This document shows, piece by piece, positions 15,748 through 24,214 of a stretch of 34,173 nt of DNA (position 1 is its first letter; every line of letters starts with the position of its first letter). Origin of the DNA: an uncultured Prevotella sp. (GTDB lineage: Bacteria; Bacteroidota; Bacteroidia; Bacteroidales; Bacteroidaceae); assembly GCA_900314195.1 (NCBI GenBank), contig OMUH01000035.1, positions 1 to 34,173 on the forward strand, given 5' to 3'. A program made the translations under genes and the position numbers. The notes under the pieces are model-generated. The model did no database searches. It was not told the DNA's origin and worked only from the letters and a program-made list of their open reading frames with translations.

Positions 15748-16878
15748 ATGAAAAACTACGATTATCTTATTGTAGGCTCCGGCCTTTTCGGTGCTACATT
15801 TGCTTATTTCGCAAACAAGAAAGGCAAGAAATGCCTTGTAATAGACAAGCGTCCGCAGCTCGGCGGCAACGTCTACTGCGACAAGATAGAAGGTATCAAC
15901 GTGCATCGCTATGGTGCGCACATCTTCCACACGTCTGACAAACGAGTATGGGACTTTGTCAACTCTCTTGTGCCGTTCAACCGCTACACCAACTCACCTG
16001 TGGCCAACTACAAAGGAAAGCTCTACAATCTGCCGTTCAACATGAACACGTTCTATCAGATGTGGGGCGTCACGACACCGCAGGAGGCCATGGCCGAGAT
16101 TGACAGACAGAAAGCCGAGGCCGTAGAACGCATGCACGCCGACGGAGCCAACGAGCCACGCAACCTTGAAGAGCAGGCGCTCGTGCTCATCGGCCGCGAC
16201 ATATATGAAAAGCTGATAAAGGGTTACACTGAGAAGCAATGGGGACGTCGCTGTACTGACCTGCCGGCATTCATCATAAAACGCCTGCCTGTAAGACTGG
16301 TCTTCGACAACAACTATTTCAACGACAGCTATCAGGGCATTCCTACAGGGGGCTACAACAAGCTCATCAGCAAGCTGCTTGAAGGTTCTGACACAATGAC
16401 CGCCACTGATTTCTTTGAGAACAGAAAGAAATGGGAAGACACCGCTGACACCATTGTCTACACCGGACAGATTGATGAATTCTTCAACTATGAATACGGG
16501 CATCTCAACTTCCGCACCGTACGCTTCGAGACTGAAGTCATAGACACACCGAACTATCAGGGCAACGCCGTTGTCAACTACACGGCATCAGACGTGCCAT
16601 ACACCCGCGTCATTGAGCATAAACACTTTGAGATGTTCGGCCAGGAGGTTTACAACACACCGAAGACTGTTGTCAGCCACGAGTACAGCACGGAATGGAA
16701 ACCAGGAATGGAGCCATACTATCCCGTCAACGACAAGGCTAACAACACTCTTGCCGGCAAATACCGTGAGCTGGCCGCAAAGCAAAGCAATGTTATCTTC
16801 GGCGGCCGCCTTGCTGAATATAAATATTACGACATGGCACCGATAATAGGTAAGGTGATGGATATGTTCGGCAAATAA
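15748..16878 (+). CDS. glf: UDP-galactopyranose mutase
   Basis: A 376-residue flavoenzyme that interconverts UDP-galactopyranose and UDP-galactofuranose in the cytoplasm, supplying Galf for cell-surface glycans. The FAD Rossmann motif is GSGLFG (residues 10-15), followed by VIDKRPQLGGNVYCD. Family hallmarks follow: RYGAHIFHT, NLPFNMNTF, GYTEKQWG, FDNNYFNDSYQGIPTGGY, and the C-terminal FGGRLAEYKYYDM. Length matches bacterial Glf (~370-390). It is the last gene of the plus-strand run, with a bidirectional terminator at 16989-17028. With the GT2 enzyme and flippase nearby it suggests a Galf-containing polysaccharide, though no galactofuranosyltransferase is proven here. Confidence 0.97.
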   Translation: MKNYDYLIVGSGLFGATFAYFANKKGKKCLVIDKRPQLGGNVYCDKIEGINVHRYGAHIFHTSDKRVWDFVNSLVPFNRYTNSPVANYKGKLYNLPFNMNTFYQMWGVTTPQEAMAEIDRQKAEAVERMHADGANEPRNLEEQALVLIGRDIYEKLIKGYTEKQWGRRCTDLPAFIIKRLPVRLVFDNNYFNDSYQGIPTGGYNKLISKLLEGSDTMTATDFFENRKKWEDTADTIVYTGQIDEFFNYEYGHLNFRTVRFETEVIDTPNYQGNAVVNYTASDVPYTRVIEHKHFEMFGQEVYNTPKTVVSHEYSTEWKPGMEPYYPVNDKANNTLAGKYRELAAKQSNVIFGGRLAEYKYYDMAPIIGKVMDMFGK

Positions 16879-16988
16879 GCTGATTGCATAAGTCTGTAAA
16901 TACAAAAAAAATTAGGAGAATAGTTAAGCCCTCAATGATACTGGGGCAGACTGTCAATACAACAATATCATTGATGACAACAGACAAT

Positions 16989-17028
16989 AAAAAAACGTGG
17001 TTCGAAAAATCCGGACCACGTTTTTTTT
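16989..17028. terminator. Bidirectional intrinsic terminator between glf and the MFS gene
   Basis: A7 then CGTGGT paired with ACCACG, then T8, works in both directions and so can end both converging transcripts. It is followed by two further copies of CACG plus a long T run (about 17030-17055), looking like 13-14-bp slippage copies of the terminator's 3' half. Confidence 0.85.
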
Positions 17029-17152
17029 ACACGTTTTTTTTTACACGTTTTTTTTATTGTGCATTATTCTTATGCAATATTTTCAGTTTGTTGAATATCA
17101 TGCATTCTGAAAATAAATCAACAGACGCATGACTTTCATTCCGCCTTTACAC

Positions 17153-18634
17153 TTAGTCTTCATCAACAATGATAGGCTTGTATTTCGGCACGAGAGCTTT
17201 CATTATGCACCATCCCACCAGGTAAGCCACAGAGCAGATGCAGAAGATAACCATATATCCTGCCGGCTTGCCGTCGAAACCCATGAACGAGAATGCTGAG
17301 CCCTGATTCTCAGCATATGTGAACAGCACGCCGGAGCCCTTGTTGATAAGGAACGAGCCGATACCTCCGGCCATAGCGCCTATACCGGTAATGGTAGCCA
17401 CTGTAGACTTCGGGAACATATCGCCGATCGTTGAATAAAGGTTTGCCGACCATGCCTGGTGTCCTGCACCGAGCAGACCGATGATCACTGCCGGCCACCA
17501 TGGACTTATCTGTCCCATAGGCTGCGCAAGCAGACCAAGCAGCGGGAAACATGCAAAGATAAGCATTGCACGCATACGTCCGATATACGGGTTCATGCCC
17601 CACTTGTCAACAAACAGCGTAGGCAGATAGCCGCCGAAGATACTCAGAACAGTCACAATGGCATAAAGCGTAAAGATAAGAGCAATAGCCATAGGAGAAT
17701 CTGACGTGTAGCCATACTGGTCAGAGAAATAAGCCGGAGCCCAGAACAGGAAGAACCACCACACGCCGTCGGTCATGAACTTGCCAACGATAAACGACCA
17801 TGTCTGACGGAACGTGAAGCACTTCATGAAGCCGATGGTCTTCTCTTCCTTCTCAGGCTCACCGGCATTCTCGGCAGCCTTCTCAGCCTCCACGGTCTCC
17901 GCGTCAGAGTCCTGGTTAATGTAAAGCAGCTCTGCATTGTTGACATGCTTGCTCTTTGCAGGCTTGTCATAGAGCCACAGCCAAAGTCCCATCCAGATGT
18001 AACCGAGCACACCGATGATGACAAAGGCCATCTCCCATCCCAGCGAACGGGCCAGCAACGGAATAGTTGCAGGGGCTGCCAGCGCGCCGATGGAAGCACC
18101 GCTGTTGAAGATTGACGTAGCAAACGCACGGTCTTTCTTCGGGAAGTATTCTGCCGTTACCTTGATGGCAGCCGGGAAGTTGCCGGCCTCACCGGCAGCA
18201 AGGATAAGACGGCATGTAAGGAACAAATAAACACTGACGGTGGCGATGGCTACGGCAGCATCACTGCCAGCCTTCACGAGGCGCAGGGCCTCTATGTTCG
18301 GATAACCCTCAATCATCATGGCAACCTCACCGCACAGCGCATGCAGCACGGCACCCGTTGACCACACGCCGATGGCAATAAGGTAACCCTTCTTAGTGCC
18401 CATCCAGTCGATGAACTTACCGGCGAACAGATTTGCCACAGCATAGAAGATAGAGAACCATCCCGTTATCGTACCGTAGTCGTTGTCACTCCAGTGAAAC
18501 TCCGGAGCAATAAAATCCTTCCACGTCAGAGACAGCACCTGCCGGTCCATATAGTTCACCGTTGTGGCGAGGAACAGCAAGCCGCAGATGACCCAGCGGA
18601 AGTTTGACATTTTACTTGTTTTAATAGGTGACAT
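17153..18634 (-). CDS. MFS transporter, hexuronate (ExuT)-like ACS family
   Basis: A 493-residue, 12-helix major facilitator protein of the anion:cation symporter group. The signature TTVNYMDRQVLSL lies in helix 1, with FAGKFIDWMGTKKG in the first cytoplasmic loop and AAGEAGNFPAAIK in helix 4, as in ExuT and related hexuronate or aldonate symporters. A charged central loop (DSDAETVEAEKAAENAGEPE, about residues 240-260) separates the halves. The likely substrate is an acidic sugar such as galacturonate or glucuronate, or an unsaturated uronate; the exact one is inferred. It lies 33 bp after kduI on the same strand, which strongly supports uronate use. An internal ATG 8 codons in (MSNFRW) is an alternative start. 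Confidence 0.9.
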   Translation of the reverse strand: MSPIKTSKMSNFRWVICGLLFLATTVNYMDRQVLSLTWKDFIAPEFHWSDNDYGTITGWFSIFYAVANLFAGKFIDWMGTKKGYLIAIGVWSTGAVLHALCGEVAMMIEGYPNIEALRLVKAGSDAAVAIATVSVYLFLTCRLILAAGEAGNFPAAIKVTAEYFPKKDRAFATSIFNSGASIGALAAPATIPLLARSLGWEMAFVIIGVLGYIWMGLWLWLYDKPAKSKHVNNAELLYINQDSDAETVEAEKAAENAGEPEKEEKTIGFMKCFTFRQTWSFIVGKFMTDGVWWFFLFWAPAYFSDQYGYTSDSPMAIALIFTLYAIVTVLSIFGGYLPTLFVDKWGMNPYIGRMRAMLIFACFPLLGLLAQPMGQISPWWPAVIIGLLGAGHQAWSANLYSTIGDMFPKSTVATITGIGAMAGGIGSFLINKGSGVLFTYAENQGSAFSFMGFDGKPAGYMVIFCICSVAYLVGWCIMKALVPKYKPIIVDED

Positions 18635-18667
18635 AGTTTTTTATTATAGTTTATTTCGTTATTATTT

Positions 18668-19639
18668 TTATTTCATGTCAGGAATAGGAATAACCTGCAT
18701 GTCAGTATAAACGAGGTTCTCACCTGCCATGCCCCATATAAAGGTATAGTTTGACGTGCCTGCCGCACAGTGAACAGACCACTGCGGAGCTATCACAGCC
18801 TGCTCGTTGTCCATCCATACAGGGCGTGTCTCCTGCGGTTCGCCCATCACATGCAGAATTTTCTGTCCCTTCGGCACCTTATAATACATATAAGCCTCCA
18901 TGCGGCGCAGATGTGTATGAGCCGGCATAGTGTTCCATACAGACCCCGGCTTCAGTTCAGTAATTCCCATCTGCAGCTGGCATGTGCGCACGCCGGCAAC
19001 GCCGTCAATAAGCATCTGGTGTATAACACGGTCGTTGCTCTCTTCCATCTTGCCGGCCTTTATGTTGTTAGCCTCTTTCAGTGTTACCTTCTTTACCGGA
19101 TACGTGGTCTGCGCACATGCCGAGTTCATATAAAACTTTGCCGGCTCGGCAGCGTTCTTGCTTGCCAGCACAATGTCTTTTGCGCCGCGCCCTACATACA
19201 GTGCTTCCTGGAAGCCGAGCGTATAGCTCTTGCCGTCAACGGTAACAGTACCCTCGCCGCCGATGTTTATGATACCGAGCTCGCGGTTGTCAAGCAGGTT
19301 GCGGCCGCTGGTGCCCTTGCTCTCGTCAACATAAAGCGGAGCAATTGATGTGAGCTTCAGCGGTGTCGTCGTAGGCTCTGCGCCGCCGATAAGAAAGCGG
19401 TCATATAAAGTGTATGTCCAGTTCACCTCTCCCGATGCGAACACCTTCTCGATGAGATATTCCTTGCGAAGACGGTCTGTGGTGTAATGCTTGGCATCCT
19501 CCGGACCGGTAGCCCAACGCACGTTGTAGTTTGTGTAGGCATTCTCGGCCTTCACCTCATAGCCTTTGAAAGAGTCCTGCGCATAGCCTCCAAGGCATGC
19601 AGCAAGGCAAAAAGCTACAGAAAGAATTGTTTTTTTCAT
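18668..19639 (-). CDS. kduI: 5-dehydro-4-deoxy-D-glucuronate isomerase (KduI) with export signal
   Basis: A 323-residue cupin isomerase converting 5-keto-4-deoxyuronate to 2,5-diketo-3-deoxygluconate in pectin, alginate or glycosaminoglycan breakdown. The KduI core is complete: EYLIEKVF, ELGIINIGGEGTVTVDG, EALYVGRGAKD, the zinc-binding MPAHTHLRRMEAYMY (two His and Glu) and WSVHCAAGTSNYTFIWGM with the fourth His. It carries an extra N-terminal signal-like segment (MKKTILSVAFCLAACLGGYA, about 20 residues), absent from the ~280-residue cytoplasmic enzymes. Cleavage could follow GYA, or LAAC (Cys15) could be a lipobox. Extracytoplasmic KduI is unusual. The ExuT-like gene follows in the same operon, which may import the isomerised product. 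Function is firm; localisation is inferred. Confidence 0.93.
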   Translation of the reverse strand: MKKTILSVAFCLAACLGGYAQDSFKGYEVKAENAYTNYNVRWATGPEDAKHYTTDRLRKEYLIEKVFASGEVNWTYTLYDRFLIGGAEPTTTPLKLTSIAPLYVDESKGTSGRNLLDNRELGIINIGGEGTVTVDGKSYTLGFQEALYVGRGAKDIVLASKNAAEPAKFYMNSACAQTTYPVKKVTLKEANNIKAGKMEESNDRVIHQMLIDGVAGVRTCQLQMGITELKPGSVWNTMPAHTHLRRMEAYMYYKVPKGQKILHVMGEPQETRPVWMDNEQAVIAPQWSVHCAAGTSNYTFIWGMAGENLVYTDMQVIPIPDMK

Positions 19640-19690
19640 TTATTTGTCGTTTCTAAATTTTTAGTTTGTTTTCTTATTTTTATTTTATGA

Positions 19691-19905
19691 CTATCCGCTA
19701 TTATTCTAATGCAGGGACCGTGCCTTGTGCCGGCCCAAAAAAAATGTCCATACATCTCTTATTTGCCGAATATTTGCCGAATATTTGCCGGACAATATGT
19801 TTTAGGGCCGGCACATTCCTGTCATCCGATAACGGGTGAACCGAAGGGATGCGAGGCCCCTGCAAAAGGGTGAGAATACTTTAATTTGGATGTTTGCGGA
19901 TATTC
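19691..19905. repeat. Inverted-arm (MITE/REP-like) element, copy B
   Basis: The left arm 19711-19736 (GCAGGGACCGTGCC...GGCCC) is the exact reverse complement of 202-227. The right arm starts at 19805 (GGGCCGGCAC), carries a ~38-nt interruption, and resumes as GGCCCCTGCAAAAGG. The flank 19861-19905 matches 225-269, ending GGATGTTTGCGGATATTC; the left outer flank (CTATCCGC) weakly mirrors it. It fills most of the gap between the IIC gene and kduI and touches the IIC stop. A 11-bp tandem lies inside it. Confidence 0.75.
19760..19792. repeat. Three tandem copies of an 11-bp unit
   Basis: TATTTGCCGAA occurs at 19760 and 19771, with TATTTGCCGGA at 19782, inside the inverted-arm element. It adds to the slippage-prone nature of the spacer between the IIC gene and kduI. 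Confidence 0.85.
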
Positions 19906-19910
19906 TTTTC

Positions 19911-21401
19911 TTATTTTCCAGCTTCTTCGTTCTCTGCCGCAGCTGCTGTTGTCTCAGCAGCGAGTTGCTCGTCCTTAATTATAGCCCTGCGGTTGAAGAA
20001 CATCAGCACAGCCGTGAGCAACACAAGCAGTGCTGCACCAACCCACTTTATATATTTCACGGCAGCATAGATGGTATACCCGAAGAGAGACGAGGCGAAG
20101 TCCATGCTTCCGGCCTGGAAGCCGTCAGGCACATGAGCGGCCTTGTCTTGCGTAGCCGCATACACATTCTTTGCAGCCATAGTAAAGTCTGACGCCATAT
20201 CGGTGACGAACCACAAGCCGACGAGCAATGCCACAAGACCAATTATGAATGTCTTCACAACGTTACCCTTTGTATACGGCAGGATTATCGGGAACAGATA
20301 GAACAGTCCGGCCAAAGAAGCCAGCGGCAGGAATTCGTTGCCCGGCAGGAACACTGCTATGATAATATATGTCGGAATGAGCAGCAGCGTCACGACAAGC
20401 GTCGTAGGATGTCCTATGACCAATGCCGGACTCATGCCGATATGAATTTTCTTTCCGTGGAATTTCTTGTCAACAATCTCCTTTGTCTTGTCAGATATAG
20501 GCATCAGTCCGTCTATGAACAGCTTCGTGATACGAGGAATGAGTTCCATCACGGCACCCATGGTAACGCCGAGGAAGAGAATGTCCTTAACAATCTTCAT
20601 CACACCGTCGGTAGTGGTAGCGTCCGGCTTTGTCTGCTGCATACTGGCCATGAAAGCGCTGAAGTTTGTAAAGTCATCATAGTGTGACACGGCAGCGATG
20701 ATAGCGCCGACGATAACGCCGAGCACGATAGGCTCGCCCAGCACGCCGAACTTCTTCTTCAGTCCTTCAGCGTCAATGTCGAGCTTGCTGAATCCCGGTA
20801 TACGGTCGAGCAGCCAGTTGATGACCCATGTGAACGGAGCGAAGCTCTGACAGAACGGCTGTGGAACAGATATGCCCGGCAGGTTATAATAATTCTGAAA
20901 CTTGTCTGCCGTGATGTCAGCAAACACTAGCGTAATGATGTAGCACACAATAGCTGCGAAATATCCCCATGCAAGACTCTCGCCGGTTACGAAATAAACG
21001 ACGGCTCCTATGAACGCAAAATGCCAGTAGTTCCAAAGGTCAATGTTAACCGTGCGCGTGGTCTTGGTAATCAGCATAACAAAGTTAACGAGCAGACACA
21101 CCGGAATGATAAGTGCTCCTACTGCCGTATTGTAAGCCACCGAAGCGGCAGCCGGCCATCCCATGTCAAACACGCTGAGGTTAAGGCTGAAGATGTTCTC
21201 AATAGCCTGCAGCGGGTCTTTAAAGTTGTCGGTCAGCAGCGCCGTAACAATGCCGAGGCCTACAAAGCCGACACCCACAAAAAGGCCCGACTTAAGTGCC
21301 TTGCCGAATTTCATGCCGATGCACAGACCTATTATCGTAAAAATAATAGGCATCATAACAGAGGCTCCGAAGCTTATGATATAGCTGAATACCTGTTCCA
21401 T
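19911..21401 (-). CDS. GatC-like PTS galactitol-family IIC membrane protein
   Basis: A 496-residue polytopic membrane protein (about 10 or more helices) resembling E. coli GatC along its length: SFGASVMMPIIFTIIGLCIG, GIGFVGLGI-type VGFVGLGIVTALL, DMGWPAAA, TRTVNIDLWNYWHFAF, IPGF, KKFGVLGEPI and IGMSPALVIGHPT, where a glycine-rich H region fits the substrate site. A C-terminal Glu/Ala tail follows. No IIA, IIB, HPr or EI gene is in the window, so phosphotransfer is unproven; it might act as a facilitator or secondary transporter. I chose ATG 21401 (MEQVFSYIIS); the longer frame upstream crosses the promoter and a terminator. It is followed by kduI on the same strand, suggesting an acidic-sugar or polyol substrate. 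Confidence 0.85.
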   Translation of the reverse strand: MEQVFSYIISFGASVMMPIIFTIIGLCIGMKFGKALKSGLFVGVGFVGLGIVTALLTDNFKDPLQAIENIFSLNLSVFDMGWPAAASVAYNTAVGALIIPVCLLVNFVMLITKTTRTVNIDLWNYWHFAFIGAVVYFVTGESLAWGYFAAIVCYIITLVFADITADKFQNYYNLPGISVPQPFCQSFAPFTWVINWLLDRIPGFSKLDIDAEGLKKKFGVLGEPIVLGVIVGAIIAAVSHYDDFTNFSAFMASMQQTKPDATTTDGVMKIVKDILFLGVTMGAVMELIPRITKLFIDGLMPISDKTKEIVDKKFHGKKIHIGMSPALVIGHPTTLVVTLLLIPTYIIIAVFLPGNEFLPLASLAGLFYLFPIILPYTKGNVVKTFIIGLVALLVGLWFVTDMASDFTMAAKNVYAATQDKAAHVPDGFQAGSMDFASSLFGYTIYAAVKYIKWVGAALLVLLTAVLMFFNRRAIIKDEQLAAETTAAAAENEEAGK

Positions 21402-21461
21402 GATAATAATGATATTTTTTTGATTTTGTACAATTAGTAGTTTGTTAACACGTATTTTGCG

Positions 21462-21493
21462 CAAAGATAATAAAAAACGCACACAATGCCAAA
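21462..21493 (-). promoter_or_regulatory. Promoter of the IIC gene
   Basis: On the minus strand TTTG (21490-21493), a 20-nt spacer and TATCTTTG (21462-21469) match the consensus, with a leader of about 55 nt. Its position inside the longer open frame supports the ATG at 21401. Confidence 0.7.
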
Positions 21494-21511
21494 CAAAAAC
21501 AACAAAACAGC

Positions 21512-21571
21512 AAAAAACAGCGTTCCGCGCTGACAAACACATTTTGCTGTCATCGCGGAATGCTGTTTTTT
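21512..21571. terminator. Long bidirectional hairpin terminator after murF-alr
   Basis: Arms AAAAAACAGCGTTCCGCG (21512-21529) and CGCGGAATGCTGTTTTTT (21554-21571) pair with one mismatch, with an inner TGACA/TGTCA stem. On the minus strand it ends the murF-alr transcript. The stretch 21578-21733 before murF-alr's stop holds only small palindromes (GCACCcttcaGGTGC; CATTCA-TT-TGAATG) and no gene. Confidence 0.8.
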
Positions 21572-21733
21572 CTCTCTGCCCGTGCATGTGCCTCTCACAG
21601 CCTGCACATCAGATATTGTCATTTTTTTATATAGCCGCAAGAGCAGCACCCTTCAGGTGCACCATGACTTCAAACATTCATTTGAATGATTGCTGACCGT
21701 CATTTATTGTGCTTCTCTTTGCGGGCCTGCCTT

Positions 21734-24208
21734 TTAATCCTGGAAATAAACCCTCTTCACGCGGTTCGAGATACCAGTCAGCACCTCATAAGGAATGGTG
21801 TCAAGAGCATCAGACAGCACCGTCACCGGCAGATGATCGCCGAATATCTCCACGCTGTCGCCTTCCTTGCAGTCAATGTCAGTCACGTCAATCATGCACA
21901 CATCCATGCAGATGTTTCCGAGATACTCAGCCTTCTGTCCGTTTACGAGGCAATAGCCGTGGCGGTTGCCAAGATGGCGGTTCAGTCCGTCGGCATAGCC
22001 GATAGGAATGGCAGCCACGCGGCTGTCACGGTCGAGGATAGTCTTTCTGCTGTAGCCTATGCTGTCACCGGCCGGCACGTCTCTGATTTGCAGTATGGTG
22101 GTCTTCAGTGTCGACACATTATTTATTATCTCATTGTTTCTCGGATTAATGCCATACAGGCCGAGGCCGAGGCGGCACATGTCAAGCTGCCGCTCGGGGA
22201 AGTGTTCTATGCCTGCCGAGTTGCAGATATGCCTCAGTATCTTATGGTCGAATGCAGCCTGTAGCTGCTTGCTGGCCTTGTCGAAGAGCTCAAACTGATG
22301 AGCGCTGAAATCATCGAAGCTGTCGTCGTCAGACCCTACGAAGTGTGAGAACACGCTGCGCGGGATGACGGCGTTCTGATGTTTCAGTCTGTCGATGAGC
22401 TTCTCCATGTCATGCTCCGGGTCGAAGCCGAGACGGTGCATGCCGGTGTCGAGCTTTATGTGAACAGGAAATCCCGTTATGCCCTCTTTCTCTGCAGCCT
22501 TTATAAGTGCGTCGAGCAGCCGGAACGAGTACACCTCCGGCTCAAGGTCAAAGTCGAACATTGTCTTGAAGGCCGTCATCTCCGGGTTCATAATCATTAT
22601 GTTGCTCGTTATGCCGTTGCGGCGCAGCGTCACGCCCTCGTCGGCCACGGCCACAGCGAGATAGTCCACCCTGTGGTCCTGCAGCGTCTTTGCTATCTCC
22701 ACGCTGCCGGCACCGTATGCGTCAGCCTTAATCATGCACACCAGCTTTGTCTCCGGCTTCATGAAACTGCGATACCAGTTCAGGTTCTCCACCACAGCGC
22801 TGAGGTTCACCTCGAGAATGGTCTCATGCACCTTCTGCACCAGCAGCTCCGTTATCTGGTCAAAGCCGAACGGCCGTGCTCCCTTCAGCAGTATCACCTC
22901 ATCGCGCAGCGAGCGGAACACCTCGCTGTGTATAAACTGCTCAACGGTAGAGAAGAAGAACTTCTCCGGGATCTGTATCTCATCTGACTCCTGACAGAGC
23001 TCCGAGCCAATGCCGATGAACTTCACCACGCCTCTCTTGCGGCACAGGTCGCTCACCTTCTTATACAATGCGTCAGGCTCTTCGCCGCTCTGGTAAATAT
23101 CGCTGAGTATTAGCGTGTGGCGGCGTCCCTTGTGGTCAGGGCGGCGGTTCATGAAGTCAAGTGCTATGTCAAGAGAGTTGATATCAGAGTTATAGCTGTC
23201 GTTGATAAGCGTGCATCCGTGCTGTCCCTGCTTCACTTCCAGCCGCATGGCCACCGGCTCCAGGCATTGCATGCGCTGGTCGAGGTCGTTGCCGCTCACG
23301 CCGAGGTGCAAGGCCACAATGGCACAGATAATGCTGTTCTGTATCGAAGCCTCATCGATGAACGGCAGGGTGTAGAAGTTCGGCGTACCCTTATATGCGT
23401 AGCTGACCTTTGTCGAGGCATCCTTCTTCTCTATCGCGCTGATATAGAATGCCGCCTTCTCATTTTTCTCCGACCATGACAGGCGCTCGCCCTTATAGTC
23501 AAGTGAGCCCACCACGGACGCTATCACCTCATCATCCTCATTATATACTATTGTCTGCGCGTCATGGAAGAGGATAGCCTTCTCGCGGCATTTATCCTCC
23601 ATTGACGAGAAGTTCTCCTGATGTGCCGTACCGATGTTTGTCAGCACGGCTATAGTAGGCTGAATGATGTCGCGCAGGGCAAGCATCTCGCCGGGCTTGG
23701 ATATGCCTGCCTCGAAGATACCCACCTCTGTCTGCTGGTTCAGCAGCCACACCGACAGCGGCACGCCTATCTGCGAGTTATACGACCGCGGACTGCGTGT
23801 GACATACATCTGCGGCGAGAGCAGCTGATAGAGCCATTCCTTCACCATTGTCTTTCCGTTGCTTCCCGTGATGCCCACTATAGGAATGTCAAACTCATCA
23901 CGGTGCCGCTCGGCAAGCCTCTGCAGAGCCTCCAGCGGGTTCACCACGCGCAGGAAGTTGGCATCGGGATAGTCAACGGCATAACCCTTCGGCACCGTGC
24001 TGACCACGAAGCTGCGCACACCGCGGCGGTACAGCTCGGGAATGTAGTTATGACCGTCGTTGCGGTCAGACTTCAATGCGAAAAACAAGGTCTCCTCAGG
24101 GAAACACAGCGAGCGGCTGTCCGTGAGGAGGAAGCCGATGTTGGTATCGGTGTCTCCATAGCGGCGTGCGCCTATCAGCGTCGTCACCTTTTCGATTGTG
24201 TATGTCAT
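21734..24208 (-). CDS. Bifunctional MurF (D-Ala-D-Ala adding ligase)/alanine racemase
   Basis: An 824-residue fusion typical of Bacteroidota. The N-terminal ~460 residues are MurF, which joins UDP-MurNAc-tripeptide with D-Ala-D-Ala in peptidoglycan synthesis: P-loop TGSNGKT at 114-120, FEAGIS, VLTNIGTAH, and LINDSYNSD near 334-342. The C-terminal ~360 residues are a fold-type III PLP alanine racemase: LEVNLSAVVENLNW, then MIKADAYGAG with PLP Lys494, and IGYADGLNRHLGN near the C-terminus. The two activities therefore supply D-Ala and use its dipeptide. Cytoplasmic. It starts only 6 bp after the GSCFA gene's stop, so the two form an operon. Which Tyr is catalytic in the racemase was not confirmed. 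Confidence 0.96.
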   Translation of the reverse strand: MTYTIEKVTTLIGARRYGDTDTNIGFLLTDSRSLCFPEETLFFALKSDRNDGHNYIPELYRRGVRSFVVSTVPKGYAVDYPDANFLRVVNPLEALQRLAERHRDEFDIPIVGITGSNGKTMVKEWLYQLLSPQMYVTRSPRSYNSQIGVPLSVWLLNQQTEVGIFEAGISKPGEMLALRDIIQPTIAVLTNIGTAHQENFSSMEDKCREKAILFHDAQTIVYNEDDEVIASVVGSLDYKGERLSWSEKNEKAAFYISAIEKKDASTKVSYAYKGTPNFYTLPFIDEASIQNSIICAIVALHLGVSGNDLDQRMQCLEPVAMRLEVKQGQHGCTLINDSYNSDINSLDIALDFMNRRPDHKGRRHTLILSDIYQSGEEPDALYKKVSDLCRKRGVVKFIGIGSELCQESDEIQIPEKFFFSTVEQFIHSEVFRSLRDEVILLKGARPFGFDQITELLVQKVHETILEVNLSAVVENLNWYRSFMKPETKLVCMIKADAYGAGSVEIAKTLQDHRVDYLAVAVADEGVTLRRNGITSNIMIMNPEMTAFKTMFDFDLEPEVYSFRLLDALIKAAEKEGITGFPVHIKLDTGMHRLGFDPEHDMEKLIDRLKHQNAVIPRSVFSHFVGSDDDSFDDFSAHQFELFDKASKQLQAAFDHKILRHICNSAGIEHFPERQLDMCRLGLGLYGINPRNNEIINNVSTLKTTILQIRDVPAGDSIGYSRKTILDRDSRVAAIPIGYADGLNRHLGNRHGYCLVNGQKAEYLGNICMDVCMIDVTDIDCKEGDSVEIFGDHLPVTVLSDALDTIPYEVLTGISNRVKRVYFQD

Positions 24209-24214
24209 TACTGT

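Noticed and set aside
21402..21587. N-terminal extension of the IIC protein
   Set aside because: The extra 62 codons run through the consensus promoter and into the terminator stem, and family alignment begins at the ATG at 21401.
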